Assembly (NCBI GenBank): GCA_017527205.1
Contig: JAFXQK010000007.1
Coordinates: forward strand, 1-63,995
Direction of reading: 5' to 3'
DNA length: 63,995 nt
From: Lachnospiraceae bacterium
Lineage (GTDB): Bacteria; Bacillota; Clostridia; Lachnospirales; Lachnospiraceae
Each line of letters starts with the position of its first letter. Position 1 is the first letter of the stretch. The notes below the pieces were generated by a model. The model searched no databases. It was not told where the DNA came from and saw only the letters and a program-made list of their open reading frames with translations. A program made the position numbers and the translations under genes. This document shows, one piece after another, positions 34,187 to 43,300 of the stretch.

Positions 34187-34692
34187 GGCGTGATCATCTC
34201 TCTTTCGTCTACTTTTTTGGTGGTCATTATGGTGCCGTGATCCTTATATTTCTTAAGGATAAAGTGGGTCGAGGTGCTAAGAACCGTGTCCATCGTGGCA
34301 AGCTTGTCGGATACGAAGGAGCTTACCTCGCGCAGGGTCTTGCCCTCAAGAATGACCATCAGGTCAAAGCCTCCGGACAAAAGATACAGGCTTCTCACTT
34401 CAGGGTAATTATAAATTCTCTCGGCGATGGAATCAAAGCCCTGACCCCTCTGCGGCGTCACGCGAACCTCAATTAACGCCGTCACCTTCTCAATGGAGGT
34501 CTTCTCCCAATTGATCAACGTATGATAAGCACAAATCGTGCCGTCCTTCTCCATTTCTTCCATGGCATTCACCACGTCGATTTCCTCGGCACCTACCAAA
34601 ACTGCCAGCTCCTTTAAATCCATGCGGCTGTTTTTCTCAACCAGCTTTAATAATTCTTCACGTAATTTTTCGTTATTCACTTGCTCACTCAT
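34183..34692 (-). CDS. Lrp/AsnC family transcriptional regulator
   Basis: A 169-aa Lrp/AsnC-family regulator. The N-terminal winged helix-turn-helix is in LREELLKLVEKNSRMDLKEL and VNAMEEMEKDGTICAYHTLIN. The C-terminal RAM ligand-binding domain begins VTALIEVRVTPQRGQGF, with YLLSGGFDLMVILEGKTL as its core. Lrp proteins bind amino acids and control their metabolism. Being coupled by ATGA overlap to the aminotransferase at 33011, it likely regulates that gene or its pathway; the operator was not identified. Confidence 0.92.
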   Translation of the reverse strand: MSEQVNNEKLREELLKLVEKNSRMDLKELAVLVGAEEIDVVNAMEEMEKDGTICAYHTLINWEKTSIEKVTALIEVRVTPQRGQGFDSIAERIYNYPEVRSLYLLSGGFDLMVILEGKTLREVSSFVSDKLATMDTVLSTSTHFILKKYKDHGTIMTTKKVDEREMITP

Positions 34693-34757
34693 ATTTCTAA
34701 AGCTCCTTTCGTGCTATGATTCTTACTGTTCCTACCAATGCATTTCCATCTGGCGCA

Positions 34758-35795
34758 TTATGCTTCTTTCATGCGCTCTGCAAGGACGTCCGCTCCCTTG
34801 GGTCTATCCAAAAAACGCACTTCCTCCTCGTTTCGAACGATGCGATCCAGTCCGTCCGTCAGCTTTCCGATGATCACGGCAGGAATTCCCGCCGCTGCCA
34901 GGGCCTGCACGATCCTCTCGCCATCATCTGAGGTCATCAAAAGGCTGCCGCCGCTTTTCATCTCATAAGGATTTACGCCGCAAACCTCGCATACCTCCAC
35001 GGTCTCCTGACGAATGGGAATTTTCTTGAAATCCACTTCCAATCCAAGATTCGCGCCCTCCGCCAGCTCCCACAGGGCACCAAACACGCCGCCCATGGAC
35101 AGGTCATGCATCGCCGAAACGCCATGCTTCGAGGCAATAAATGCCTCCTCCGTGACGGAAAGAAATCTATCAAAGCCCGTAGCCTCATCTACAAGAAAAG
35201 CCGGATATCGTCCCAGCAATTCTTTGCGATAAGTCTTAGCCAGAAGGGACGTGCCTTCCAATCCGATCCACTTGCTCAGGACCAAATCTTGTCCCGCCTT
35301 CGCCATGCTTAGATCATGGATTCCTTCCTCGCTGACAACACCAATGGCCGTAATGGTCAGGATCGGAGCGGTTACGTAGGCAGACACATTCGTATCGCCT
35401 CCGGCAATCTCCATTCCCTGCGACGCGCAGGCTGCCGAAAGATTTGCCATGATTTCCTTAACATCGCCTTCCTCGCAGGTCTCAGGAAGCATTAAGCTTA
35501 TTTGGGCAGATGCGGGTTTCGCGCCAGCGGCCGCAAGATTGTTGACACATTTCTGCACCAGTACTGCCATCTTTCCCGCATCCGCCTTGACCGCGACTGC
35601 GGCCTCCTGGGCGCACCATGCCAAAATCTGCCCGCCAGAAGCTGCAAAAAAGGCGCAGTCCGACCCTATGGCTGCGCCTTTTGTATTCTCTAAAATCATG
35701 CCCATGAACGGACGGCTGATCCTATGATTTCCCGTATGAACTTGTTTCAATACGGAGCGCTTTAGAGCGCTCTCCGGCAGCTTTCCGGTTTTCAT
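34758..35795 (-). CDS. AIR-synthase-related protein (HypE/ThiL-like)
   Basis: A protein of about 345 aa of the AIR synthase-related (PurM/HypE/ThiL) superfamily, which binds ATP and acts on a phosphate or carbamoyl group. Recognisable are AAIGSDCAFFAAS, CVNNLAAAGAKPASAQIS, ASQGMEIAGGDTNVS (the acidic DTN site) and SMGGVFGALWELAEGANLG, with VCGVNPYEMKSGGSLLMTS at the C-terminus. The order best fits HypE-like proteins, although no hydrogenase gene lies near. Start ATG 35795; an in-frame ATG at 35837 is an alternative. Substrate unknown; it shares its transcript with Lrp and the aminotransferase. Confidence 0.84.
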   Translation of the reverse strand: MKTGKLPESALKRSVLKQVHTGNHRISRPFMGMILENTKGAAIGSDCAFFAASGGQILAWCAQEAAVAVKADAGKMAVLVQKCVNNLAAAGAKPASAQISLMLPETCEEGDVKEIMANLSAACASQGMEIAGGDTNVSAYVTAPILTITAIGVVSEEGIHDLSMAKAGQDLVLSKWIGLEGTSLLAKTYRKELLGRYPAFLVDEATGFDRFLSVTEEAFIASKHGVSAMHDLSMGGVFGALWELAEGANLGLEVDFKKIPIRQETVEVCEVCGVNPYEMKSGGSLLMTSDDGERIVQALAAAGIPAVIIGKLTDGLDRIVRNEEEVRFLDRPKGADVLAERMKEA

Positions 35796-35903
35796 GCCTT
35801 CCGTCCCGTCATCAGGGGAACCCCTGATCTCCTTCATGCGTCAATGAAACTTATCTTTGCCTCCTCCATATGTCAGAGGTCTTCCAAGATCACGAACACG
35901 CAC

Positions 35904-37349
35904 TTATTGTTCCGCGGGCTGCAAAAGCAACCCGATCACAACCTTCACGTGCTCCAGGTTATATGTGCCAATGGCGGCCATGATCTCTTCATACTTCCAG
36001 GCTTCATCCGTTGCAACGCCTACGACGGCGCTTCTCGGTGAAACATTATATTTACTATTGTTGACGATCTCGCGGCTGACTTCCTTACCGCCTTCCTTCA
36101 CAATCTTCCAAAGCCTTGCCTTATAACCAATGTGTGCCGCTTCCGTGGAGACATAGCCCAGAGGCTTGCTCGGATCTGCGGTGATCAAGTCGATGGTCGG
36201 CTCCGTTTTCTCCAGAATTTCGCTTTCATACAGAATCGTTCTGTCTGCAGGTCTTGTCTCCTTGCCATAGATGTTAAAGGTGATCTTTTTATTCTTGGTA
36301 TAGCCTTCAATATAAATCGGATAATCCGTACTATTGACGAACTTAAAGTCTTTTCCTGCATCCTCTGCTATGGCAGCATCTGCAGAACAGTCCACGTAGG
36401 TTACAACCATGGAATGCGGGCTTCTGTCCGTTACCGCCAGTTCTGCCAGAAGAACCGCATTATACAGCGTACTGGAAACCTGGCAAATGCCTCCGCCCAT
36501 GCTCTGAACCACTTTGCCGTTCAAGTAGGCTCCTGCCATGGAATAGCCATTGGCCGCCGTAAAGGGAGACACGGTTTCCGTTGCAGAGAACTCCTCTCCC
36601 GGGAACAGCAACGTTCCGTTGATCTTGTTGCACCCGTTCGCGACATTTCCGCTTCGGTTACTGTTTGACGTCGAATAATCCGTCGTAAAACTTCCGAGAA
36701 GATCCGTCACCTCAGCCAGATCCGCTGCCATTCCATGCGGGCGCTCCTCAGCAACGGTCAGTTGGATCCTACAATCCTTGCCGTCCCAGGAATGCTCTAA
36801 ATAGTCATAAATCACGTCAATGGAGGATTCCACGTCAAGCTCATAGCCCACCTGTCCCTCCGTGATCTGGAAAGCACCATCAACACGGGAGAGGCTTGCA
36901 TTCAATGGCTTTTGATCATATTTGGTACATTGCTCCACCAAAACATCATTGATGGCGCCCACGTCAAACTCCAGCTGAACCTCATAGGTCTTATTCTCAA
37001 ACTGGAGATCCTTCATGGCCTTATAACGCTGAATGACGTTGCCTTCCGTGCCGAGCCTGGAAGCCTCCTGTACGATCTCTGGATTTGCCCATTCGATCCC
37101 AAGCGCATCCGCCGTAACGGTGACCTCATGTCCACCGGCAACCAATAGCGTCACTTGACTATTTCCCATCCGCGCGATTTTTTCGCGGATCATGGCGTCC
37201 GCTTCCTCAGCCGTCATCCCAGCTAAGGAATCCTGATCGGCAAATACGCCCTCCTTGATGGTAGGGGAAGATGCCTTGGCTACAGATCCCACGCCGAAAA
37301 CGATGACCGCACTGCAAAGCAAGGCGCACCATTTCGAAAATCTTTTCAT
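35904..37349 (-). CDS. VanW family cell-wall protein
   Basis: A 481-aa exported protein of the VanW family. Residues 1-25 are a signal peptide (KWCALLCSAVIVFGVGSVAKA). A PG-binding-4-like region (about 45-200, with EADAMIREKIARMGN and TLLVAGGHEVTVTADALGIEW in the N-terminal copy) comes next. The VanW domain core is SPFTAANGYSMAGAYLNGK, VQSMGGGICQVSSTLYNAVL and HSMVVTYVDCSADAA. The C-terminus has a G5-like segment. The role in teicoplanin resistance loci is unknown; in ordinary chromosomes it is presumably envelope-related. Start ATG 37349 follows GAGGCAGGA; the frame back to 37382 lies in the small membrane peptide gene. Its transcript probably starts at 37535-37563. Confidence 0.88.
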   Translation of the reverse strand: MKRFSKWCALLCSAVIVFGVGSVAKASSPTIKEGVFADQDSLAGMTAEEADAMIREKIARMGNSQVTLLVAGGHEVTVTADALGIEWANPEIVQEASRLGTEGNVIQRYKAMKDLQFENKTYEVQLEFDVGAINDVLVEQCTKYDQKPLNASLSRVDGAFQITEGQVGYELDVESSIDVIYDYLEHSWDGKDCRIQLTVAEERPHGMAADLAEVTDLLGSFTTDYSTSNSNRSGNVANGCNKINGTLLFPGEEFSATETVSPFTAANGYSMAGAYLNGKVVQSMGGGICQVSSTLYNAVLLAELAVTDRSPHSMVVTYVDCSADAAIAEDAGKDFKFVNSTDYPIYIEGYTKNKKITFNIYGKETRPADRTILYESEILEKTEPTIDLITADPSKPLGYVSTEAAHIGYKARLWKIVKEGGKEVSREIVNNSKYNVSPRSAVVGVATDEAWKYEEIMAAIGTYNLEHVKVVIGLLLQPAEQ

Positions 37350-37386
37350 TTCCTGCCTCTTATTTCCAAAACAAAACCGCAATACC

Positions 37387-37488
37387 TTAAAACGAGAAAA
37401 CCAAGGGAAGCACCATGGCGATCACCAGAATGATCACAATCACGGCAGCGATGGTCTTTCTTGTTTTTCTGTTATTGAAATTAATCAT
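37387..37488 (-). CDS. 33-aa small membrane protein upstream of VanW gene
   Basis: A 34-codon gene with an excellent AAGGAG 6 nt before the ATG. The peptide is MINFNNRKTRKT, a short basic head, followed by one hydrophobic helix (about residues 13-33, AAVIVIILVIAMVLPLVFSF), so it should sit in the membrane with the N-terminus inside. Together with the promoter at 37535-37563 it forms the head of the VanW transcript; its stop lies 37 bp before the VanW start codon. Function unknown. Its size is below usual gene-calling limits, so it is easily missed. Confidence 0.72.
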   Translation of the reverse strand: MINFNNRKTRKTIAAVIVIILVIAMVLPLVFSF

Positions 37489-37534
37489 GATAACTCCTTA
37501 TCAACATAGTAGCTTTTCTATGTTCTGAACAGAT

Positions 37535-37563
37535 ATTATAGTCGAATTCCTTAGGTTTGACAA
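37535..37563 (-). promoter_or_regulatory. Sigma-A promoter for small membrane protein/VanW transcript
   Basis: On the minus strand TTGTCA (37563-37558) and TATAAT (37540-37535) are separated by 17 bp. The first gene downstream is the 33-aa peptide at 37488, then VanW. A small stem, AACATAG/CTATGTT, lies between promoter and start codon. It is the only good promoter seen for the long gene series down to the CDF transporter, so it may feed several of those genes. Confidence 0.78.
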
Positions 37564-37583
37564 GTAGAAACCTGCTTAAAATC

Positions 37584-37602
37584 ACGGGGCTTACAGCCCT
37601 GC
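37584..37602 (-). terminator. Possible weak terminator after galactokinase
   Basis: Beyond the galK stop (37618) the minus strand shows a short stem, CAGGGCT/AGCCCCG, with a 3-nt loop, followed by a T-rich TGATTTT. The stem is short, so this is only a candidate end of the galactokinase transcript. The promoter at 37535-37563 follows immediately. Confidence 0.4.
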
Positions 37603-37617
37603 AGATGGACGTTTTGC

Positions 37618-38790
37618 TTACAAAATGACTGGTCCATCCCCGATTTCCACAACATAGAAATCAGCGGCATAGCCGATTTTCTTCAGGTAGGCTTCCCCAA
37701 CGCTTTGAATAAAACCATCTACGGCCTCATCCTTCACGATGCTGACGCTGCAGCCACCGAAGCCCGCACCCGTCATTCGGGAACCGATGACGCCGGGAAC
37801 CTTCCATGCCTCCTCAGCCAAGGTATCCAGCTCGATTCCCGTCACCTCATAATCATCCCGCAGGGAGACGTGAGACGCATTCATCAGCCTTCCAAACTCC
37901 TCAAGGTCTCCCGCCTTCAGCGCTGCAACGGCCTTCAGCGTCCTCTGGTTCTCTGAAACTGCATGCTTTGCGCGCTTCCTTCGAACCTCATCCCCAATGG
38001 CACCCTGATATTTTTCAAACGTTGCCTCGTCAAGCTCGCCAAGACTCTTTACGTCAACGACCTTTTGCAGCTCTGCCAGCGCCGTCTCACACTCACTTCT
38101 TCTCTCGTTATACTTGGAATCTCCAAGGCCGCGCTTTTTATTGCTGCAGGAGATAACGATCTTTGCGCCCTTTAACACAACGGGAGCGTATTCATATTTC
38201 AGGTTCGAGGTATCCAGGAAGATGGCGCAGTCCTTCTTTCCCATGGCAATCGCAAACTGATCCATGATGCCGCAGTTTACCAGATTATACTTGTTCTCGG
38301 AATACTGACCAATGAGGGCCAGATCCTGATTCGTCACTTCGAATCCATAAAGATCGCGCAGGATGGCACCCGTAAGGACCTCCACGGAAGCGGAGGAGGA
38401 CAGTCCGGAGCCATTGGGAATGTTGCCAAACAATAACAGATCCATGCCGGAATCCATCTTCATGCCCTTCTGCTCAAACGCCCACATAACCCCCTTGGGA
38501 TATGCCGTCCAGTTTTTGTCACCGCCCGGCGTAAACTCCTCCAAAGAAGACTCCACGATCCCTAAGCCCTCAAAATTCATGGAAAAGAAACGGAGCTTTT
38601 TGTCCGTCCGCCTTCTTGCCACGCCATAGGTACCGATCGTCAATGCGCAGGGAAATACGTGTCCGCCGTTATAATCCGTATGCTCTCCGATTAAATTTAC
38701 GCGCCCCGGCGCAAAATAGACCTTTGCCTCCCCCGCATTTCCAAAAATATCCTGAAATTTATCAAGCACTTTCGCCTTGATCTCGCTCAT
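37618..38790 (-). CDS. galK: Galactokinase
   Basis: A 390-aa galactokinase of the GHMP family: phosphorylates galactose with ATP in the first step of the Leloir pathway. All three signatures are present: GRVNLIGEHTDYNGG (29-43, the galactokinase signature), IPNGSGLSSSASVEV (GHMP ATP loop) and GSRMTGAGFGGCSVSI near the C-terminus. Length equals the norm for the enzyme. No galT or galE was found adjacent; the GH43 gene upstream suggests that sugars are released in the same region. Confidence 0.96.
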   Translation of the reverse strand: MSEIKAKVLDKFQDIFGNAGEAKVYFAPGRVNLIGEHTDYNGGHVFPCALTIGTYGVARRRTDKKLRFFSMNFEGLGIVESSLEEFTPGGDKNWTAYPKGVMWAFEQKGMKMDSGMDLLLFGNIPNGSGLSSSASVEVLTGAILRDLYGFEVTNQDLALIGQYSENKYNLVNCGIMDQFAIAMGKKDCAIFLDTSNLKYEYAPVVLKGAKIVISCSNKKRGLGDSKYNERRSECETALAELQKVVDVKSLGELDEATFEKYQGAIGDEVRRKRAKHAVSENQRTLKAVAALKAGDLEEFGRLMNASHVSLRDDYEVTGIELDTLAEEAWKVPGVIGSRMTGAGFGGCSVSIVKDEAVDGFIQSVGEAYLKKIGYAADFYVVEIGDGPVIL

Positions 38791-38923
38791 GCCCTTTTCT
38801 CCATTCTCCCAATTTTTTTATTCCTCTTAGCCTTTTCAGCTCATTCAAAGCGTTCCTCTCATTACTTCCCACGACGAACATGGTATTTGGTTTCCTTCCG
38901 CCATACTGCCTAATGAGCATCGG

Positions 38924-40363
38924 TTATTTCAGGAACACAAACTCCTCGATCTCGCAGATCACTTTATTCGTAAAGAAGCTGCTCGTCCAGGTTCCCTTCT
39001 CAAGGCCAATGTCTGCCTTGAAATACAGTGCGTGGCGTCCCGTCACGTTCTCTACTCTCGTACGATAAATGCCGTCTCCGAGGCCAATCTCCAAGACGCC
39101 GATTTCTTTTCCAAGAACCCTCGCGCCCTCCGTGGAATATTCTACGATCTCCGATCCGTCCGGTGCAAAGCGTCCGTCCTCCGGCGTCAAATTTGCCGCT
39201 GCGCAGGCGCTCTCGTCAATCTCCGTTCCATCGATCATGACGTGGAGCTTACCCTTACAGCCACAGCCATGCACCTTGATGGCAAGCTCCATGGTCTTCG
39301 TGGAAGCATCCTCACCAAAATCAAAATACTTATAACCGATGACACATCCGTCCTTAATCTGCGTGATCACGCGGGTAAAGACATCCTTCTCCGTAATATA
39401 GCAGCCACCCTTTAGCACGCAGGCAATCTCCGCCTTCACGGGCGCATAGGGGTTTAGGGACTCCTCAAAGCCAAGAGAAGTCATCTCCACGGGAGGGATG
39501 CTGCCGTCGGGCAGAATCGTCACCTTCTCCACGCAGGCACGCCTGGAGAACATCGTATCGTTCGTCATGCGGTGATAGAAGATATACCACTGATCTCCAA
39601 CCTTGCAAAGGGAGCCATGGTTGTTTCCACCGGGATAGTCGATACCGTTGTCAATGATATAACCGCGGTAGGTGAAAGGACCCGTCGGAGCATCGGAGGT
39701 CGCATAGGCAAGCCTGCAGCCCTTTCTCGCCGAATAAATCAGATAATAGGTGTCACCAATCTTTCTGGGCGAGCTCGCTTCATAAAAGCGCTTGGGGGAA
39801 GGAACCTCCTCACGGTCATCCATCACGCGCTTTCTAAGGCTCCCGGGAATCACCTTGTACATCGTCTCTCCGTCCAGCTCATTCATGTTGGAGCCTTCAA
39901 AGCCATAATATACAAAAACTCTGCCGTCATCATCCACAAGAACGCCGGGATCGTTATAAATACCGTCATCTCCCGCATCCTCCGGAGCATATTCGTAGGT
40001 GGAAAGGAACTGAAAAGGTCCCTCTGGCCTGTCGCTGACGCTGACGCAACCCTTTGCACCTGCGATATAAGTATACAAATAATATTTTCCGTCTTTCTCA
40101 ACTACGTCAGGCGCATAGAGCTCATGATCGGTATGCGGAACGCTGGATTCATGATCCGTATCAGGTCTCGTCTGGAAAATGTGTCCATGGCAAACCCAGG
40201 TATTCAGGTCATCCACGGATGCACTCCATGCCTTTAACTTATAGTCGCAAAACTTATCACAGCCAAATCTGTCGTGGGATCCATACAGATAGACCCTGTT
40301 TCCAAATGCTCTCGGCTCCCCGTCCGGAATACACTCCCAAAGGGGTAAAATTGGATTTGCCAT
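38924..40363 (-). CDS. Glycoside hydrolase family 43 protein
   Basis: A 479-aa five-bladed-propeller glycosidase (GH43: arabinofuranosidase/beta-xylosidase and galactan enzymes). It starts directly with NPILPLWECIPDGEPRAFGN and VYLYGSHDRFG, then ELYAPDVVEKDGKYYLY, DDGIYNDPGVLVDDDGRVF, ASSPRKIGDTYYLIYSARK (general acid region) and GNNHGSLCKVGDQWYIFYHR. Residues about 310-479 form a beta-rich extra domain (MELAIKVHGCGCKGKLHVMID), probably carbohydrate binding. No signal peptide, so it likely acts inside the cell on imported oligosaccharides. It lies 21 bp downstream of the GGDEF-EAL gene. Confidence 0.9.
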   Translation of the reverse strand: MANPILPLWECIPDGEPRAFGNRVYLYGSHDRFGCDKFCDYKLKAWSASVDDLNTWVCHGHIFQTRPDTDHESSVPHTDHELYAPDVVEKDGKYYLYTYIAGAKGCVSVSDRPEGPFQFLSTYEYAPEDAGDDGIYNDPGVLVDDDGRVFVYYGFEGSNMNELDGETMYKVIPGSLRKRVMDDREEVPSPKRFYEASSPRKIGDTYYLIYSARKGCRLAYATSDAPTGPFTYRGYIIDNGIDYPGGNNHGSLCKVGDQWYIFYHRMTNDTMFSRRACVEKVTILPDGSIPPVEMTSLGFEESLNPYAPVKAEIACVLKGGCYITEKDVFTRVITQIKDGCVIGYKYFDFGEDASTKTMELAIKVHGCGCKGKLHVMIDGTEIDESACAAANLTPEDGRFAPDGSEIVEYSTEGARVLGKEIGVLEIGLGDGIYRTRVENVTGRHALYFKADIGLEKGTWTSSFFTNKVICEIEEFVFLK

Positions 40364-40384
40364 TTCTTTTTCTCCTTCAATCTC

Positions 40385-43300
40385 TTAATTGTCCAAAACC
40401 TCTCTCAAAGCACTGTCATAAATACTTTCATCCGTCATGCCCTCCTGAGAACGAATCCTGTAGGAAATATGTATGCGCATGGTGACGGAATTCCCATGGA
40501 CGCAAGTAATTCCATTCAAACGCTTTTGAAGCTGCAAAACCTTCTCCTGAAGCTCCTGCTCGTTCTCCAAGTGCATAAGTACGCCAAAGATGGATTCCTT
40601 CGCCCTCATGACCACGCTTCCGGCACCCATAACCTCCGTGATGCCCTTTCCAATCTCCCTCAGCGTCTCATTCAGCGTCTCTTCGCCGTAGGTCTCCAAA
40701 ATGCGGCCTGCCCTTGCATTCCGAATCACGATCACGGCATAGTCGCTCTGCTGCTCATGATACTGCAATGCATAATCAATCATGGCATCCGCAAAGCTAT
40801 GGGCATCCAACAGTTTTGTAACGGGATCCCGCCTAATCTTCATGAAATTCTCGTGTGTCGATGCCATGCTCTTATCAGCATCTAAGAAATATCCCATCAA
40901 GCCCACAATCAAGCCATCCTGATAGATTGCCATCTTGTTGATAATCGTATTGTGAAGCACGCCCCTGGCGATACATTGGCCCGGCTCGTCAATCACGCGA
41001 ATGCCGCGCCGTAAAATCGCCATTTCCTGCTCACGATAGGGCTCGTCATTGATATGCCACTGCATCTCCTCATCCGTCTTTCCGACAAGCTCATCCAGAG
41101 AAGATAATCCAAAGAAATCCAAAAATGCCTGACTTGCTCCCAAAAAGCGTCTGCTTCGATCCTTCCAGAAAAATTTCACGCTGGAATTCCAGAGCATGTT
41201 CGTCCAAAGGAGCCGGAACAGATTTTCGCCTCCGCGAAGTCCCTCTGAAGACAGCTTTCCGGGAGCCATGCCATCCCCGTCCTCCTCCGCGGGCTTTCGC
41301 CTTTCATAATACGGCTTAACGCAGTACAGGAATTCCTGCCAGTCCGTTCCCGGAATGGCCATCAGACTAATCTCCGCCGTGCGATAATTCCCATCCGGCT
41401 GAATAATCTGAAAGAGATCCGTAATATAGCCAAACATGGATTTTTCGATTCTCTCTTTTGCCGTGGAAAAATTCATAAAGGCACGATAACGGCTTCTCTC
41501 CGTAGGGAAAATATTATTCTCGGCAAAAACCATGTTATTTGCCGTTAAGCTGTCATGTGACAATTGCCGCGTTCTCATGGTGGAGGATGTTCCCAGCAGG
41601 GGCGTCAGCGTCTGGTTTTTCAAATCCGCCAGCAGAATCACCTTAAACAAAAGGTTCAGGGTACGCAGCCTGGAATCAATCATTTCCGCCTGATTCACGT
41701 TCTGATCCGTCGTCATGTTGTATATGGATGCCTTGACAATGCTTCGTCCATCCTTCTGCGCCACAACCTGACCGTGCAGGCATAAATAAGTATCCCCTTT
41801 GGTATAGTAGAAGGTTTCCGGCTTGCCGCTCTGTTTCATCTGATCCGCGAAATTGCGATATTGCTCAAGCAGCGGCGAGGCCGTATGATAAATGCGCCTG
41901 TCGATTTCCGCAAGGTCACAGCCCTGCATGCCGATCTGCTCCTTATAAGGTTCATTCATAAAGAGCGTCCGGAAGGCCTTCCCATCGTCTTCAAGCACCT
42001 CAAGGGGCATGTCCGTGGCCTTTACGCTAAAGCTGGCCATCTCATAAAAATGCCTCCATCTGCGGCGTTCAATGGAAATATTCTTTTCCCTAAGATGCTC
42101 AAACAGATTCTCGATCGGCTCGGGTTTACCATAGTAATATCCCTGAATCTGTTCGCAGCCAATCGCCTTCAGATAATCAAGATGCTCCTGCGTCTCTACG
42201 CCCTCTGCAAGTGTCTTGATTCCCAAATCCTTTGCCATGATCACGGCGGAACGCATGATGTCCCTTGATTTATCCGTAAAATTCGACAGGAAATTCATGT
42301 CGAGCTTCAACATGTCAAATTGATAATCCTTTAAGACCGTCAGTGAGGAGTAACCGCTTCCAAAGTCATCCATCCAGATTTCATAGCCTGCAGAGCGGAA
42401 GCCGTCAATCACGCCGCGCATCAGTGCCTCATCCGAAGCAATCATGCTCTCCGTGATCTCAAGGTGCAGATAATCCCTCGGAATGTCGTATTTCTCGATC
42501 GCATTCTCCACAATCTTCAGCATGTCGCACATGACGAAATCCAGGCGGGAAAAATTAACGGAAACCGGAACAATGGGAAGCTTTTGATCCAGGCGCTCCC
42601 GCATAATCTTACAAACCTGTTCCACCATAAAGGAATCCAACAGATGAATCTGACGGCTCTCCTCCAAGATGCTGATAAACTCACCGGGCACAATGAAGCC
42701 ATAGGTGGGATCAATCCATCTGACGAGAGACTCCATTCCGCAAAGCTCTCCCGTGATGGCACGGATGACCGGCTGAAAATAGACCTTAATCCACCCCTTC
42801 TCCAACGCCTTTTCAAAGCTTCTTACGAGATGCTCCGCCTTGTTCTGCTTTTCCTCAAGCTGCTCTGAATACTCGATGATAAATTCGCTGGAATCATATT
42901 TAATATAATCGCAGGCGAGCTTCGCATAGGAAACCGCCTTCTGCGAGTCAAAGCTCTCATTGGGAACAAAGGGATAATAGCCCCATTTTCCGATCACGCC
43001 AAAGCGATCTCCAAATTTCTCGTGGAAAAAGGTCTTGGACGCTTCCATTCGTTGCTCCAAGCCCTCGTATTTATCCAAAATGACAAAATGATCATCAGAA
43101 AGCCTCGCCAGAAATGCATCCTCAAACGCGGCACCGATGCTGTCCGCAATGGCCCTCAGACAGGCATCTCCCTCATCAATGCCCTTGTTGACGTTCAGGA
43201 GCTTGAAATTGACCAAATTTAAGTAAGCCACGACATATTTCTCCGTGGTTTTTCCGCTCAGTTCCTGATTCCAGTCCGTTACGTAGGTTTGGAATCTTGT

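Noticed and set aside
34758..35795. HypE as gene name for the AIR-synthase-related protein
   Set aside because: No hydrogenase maturation genes lie near, and the superfamily also includes ThiL and PurM-like enzymes.
38754..38873. Short minus-strand reading frame (about 39 codons) overlapping the start of galactokinase
   Set aside because: A weak ribosome site, no recognisable motif, and overlap with the galK start; basic low-complexity content is expected by chance.
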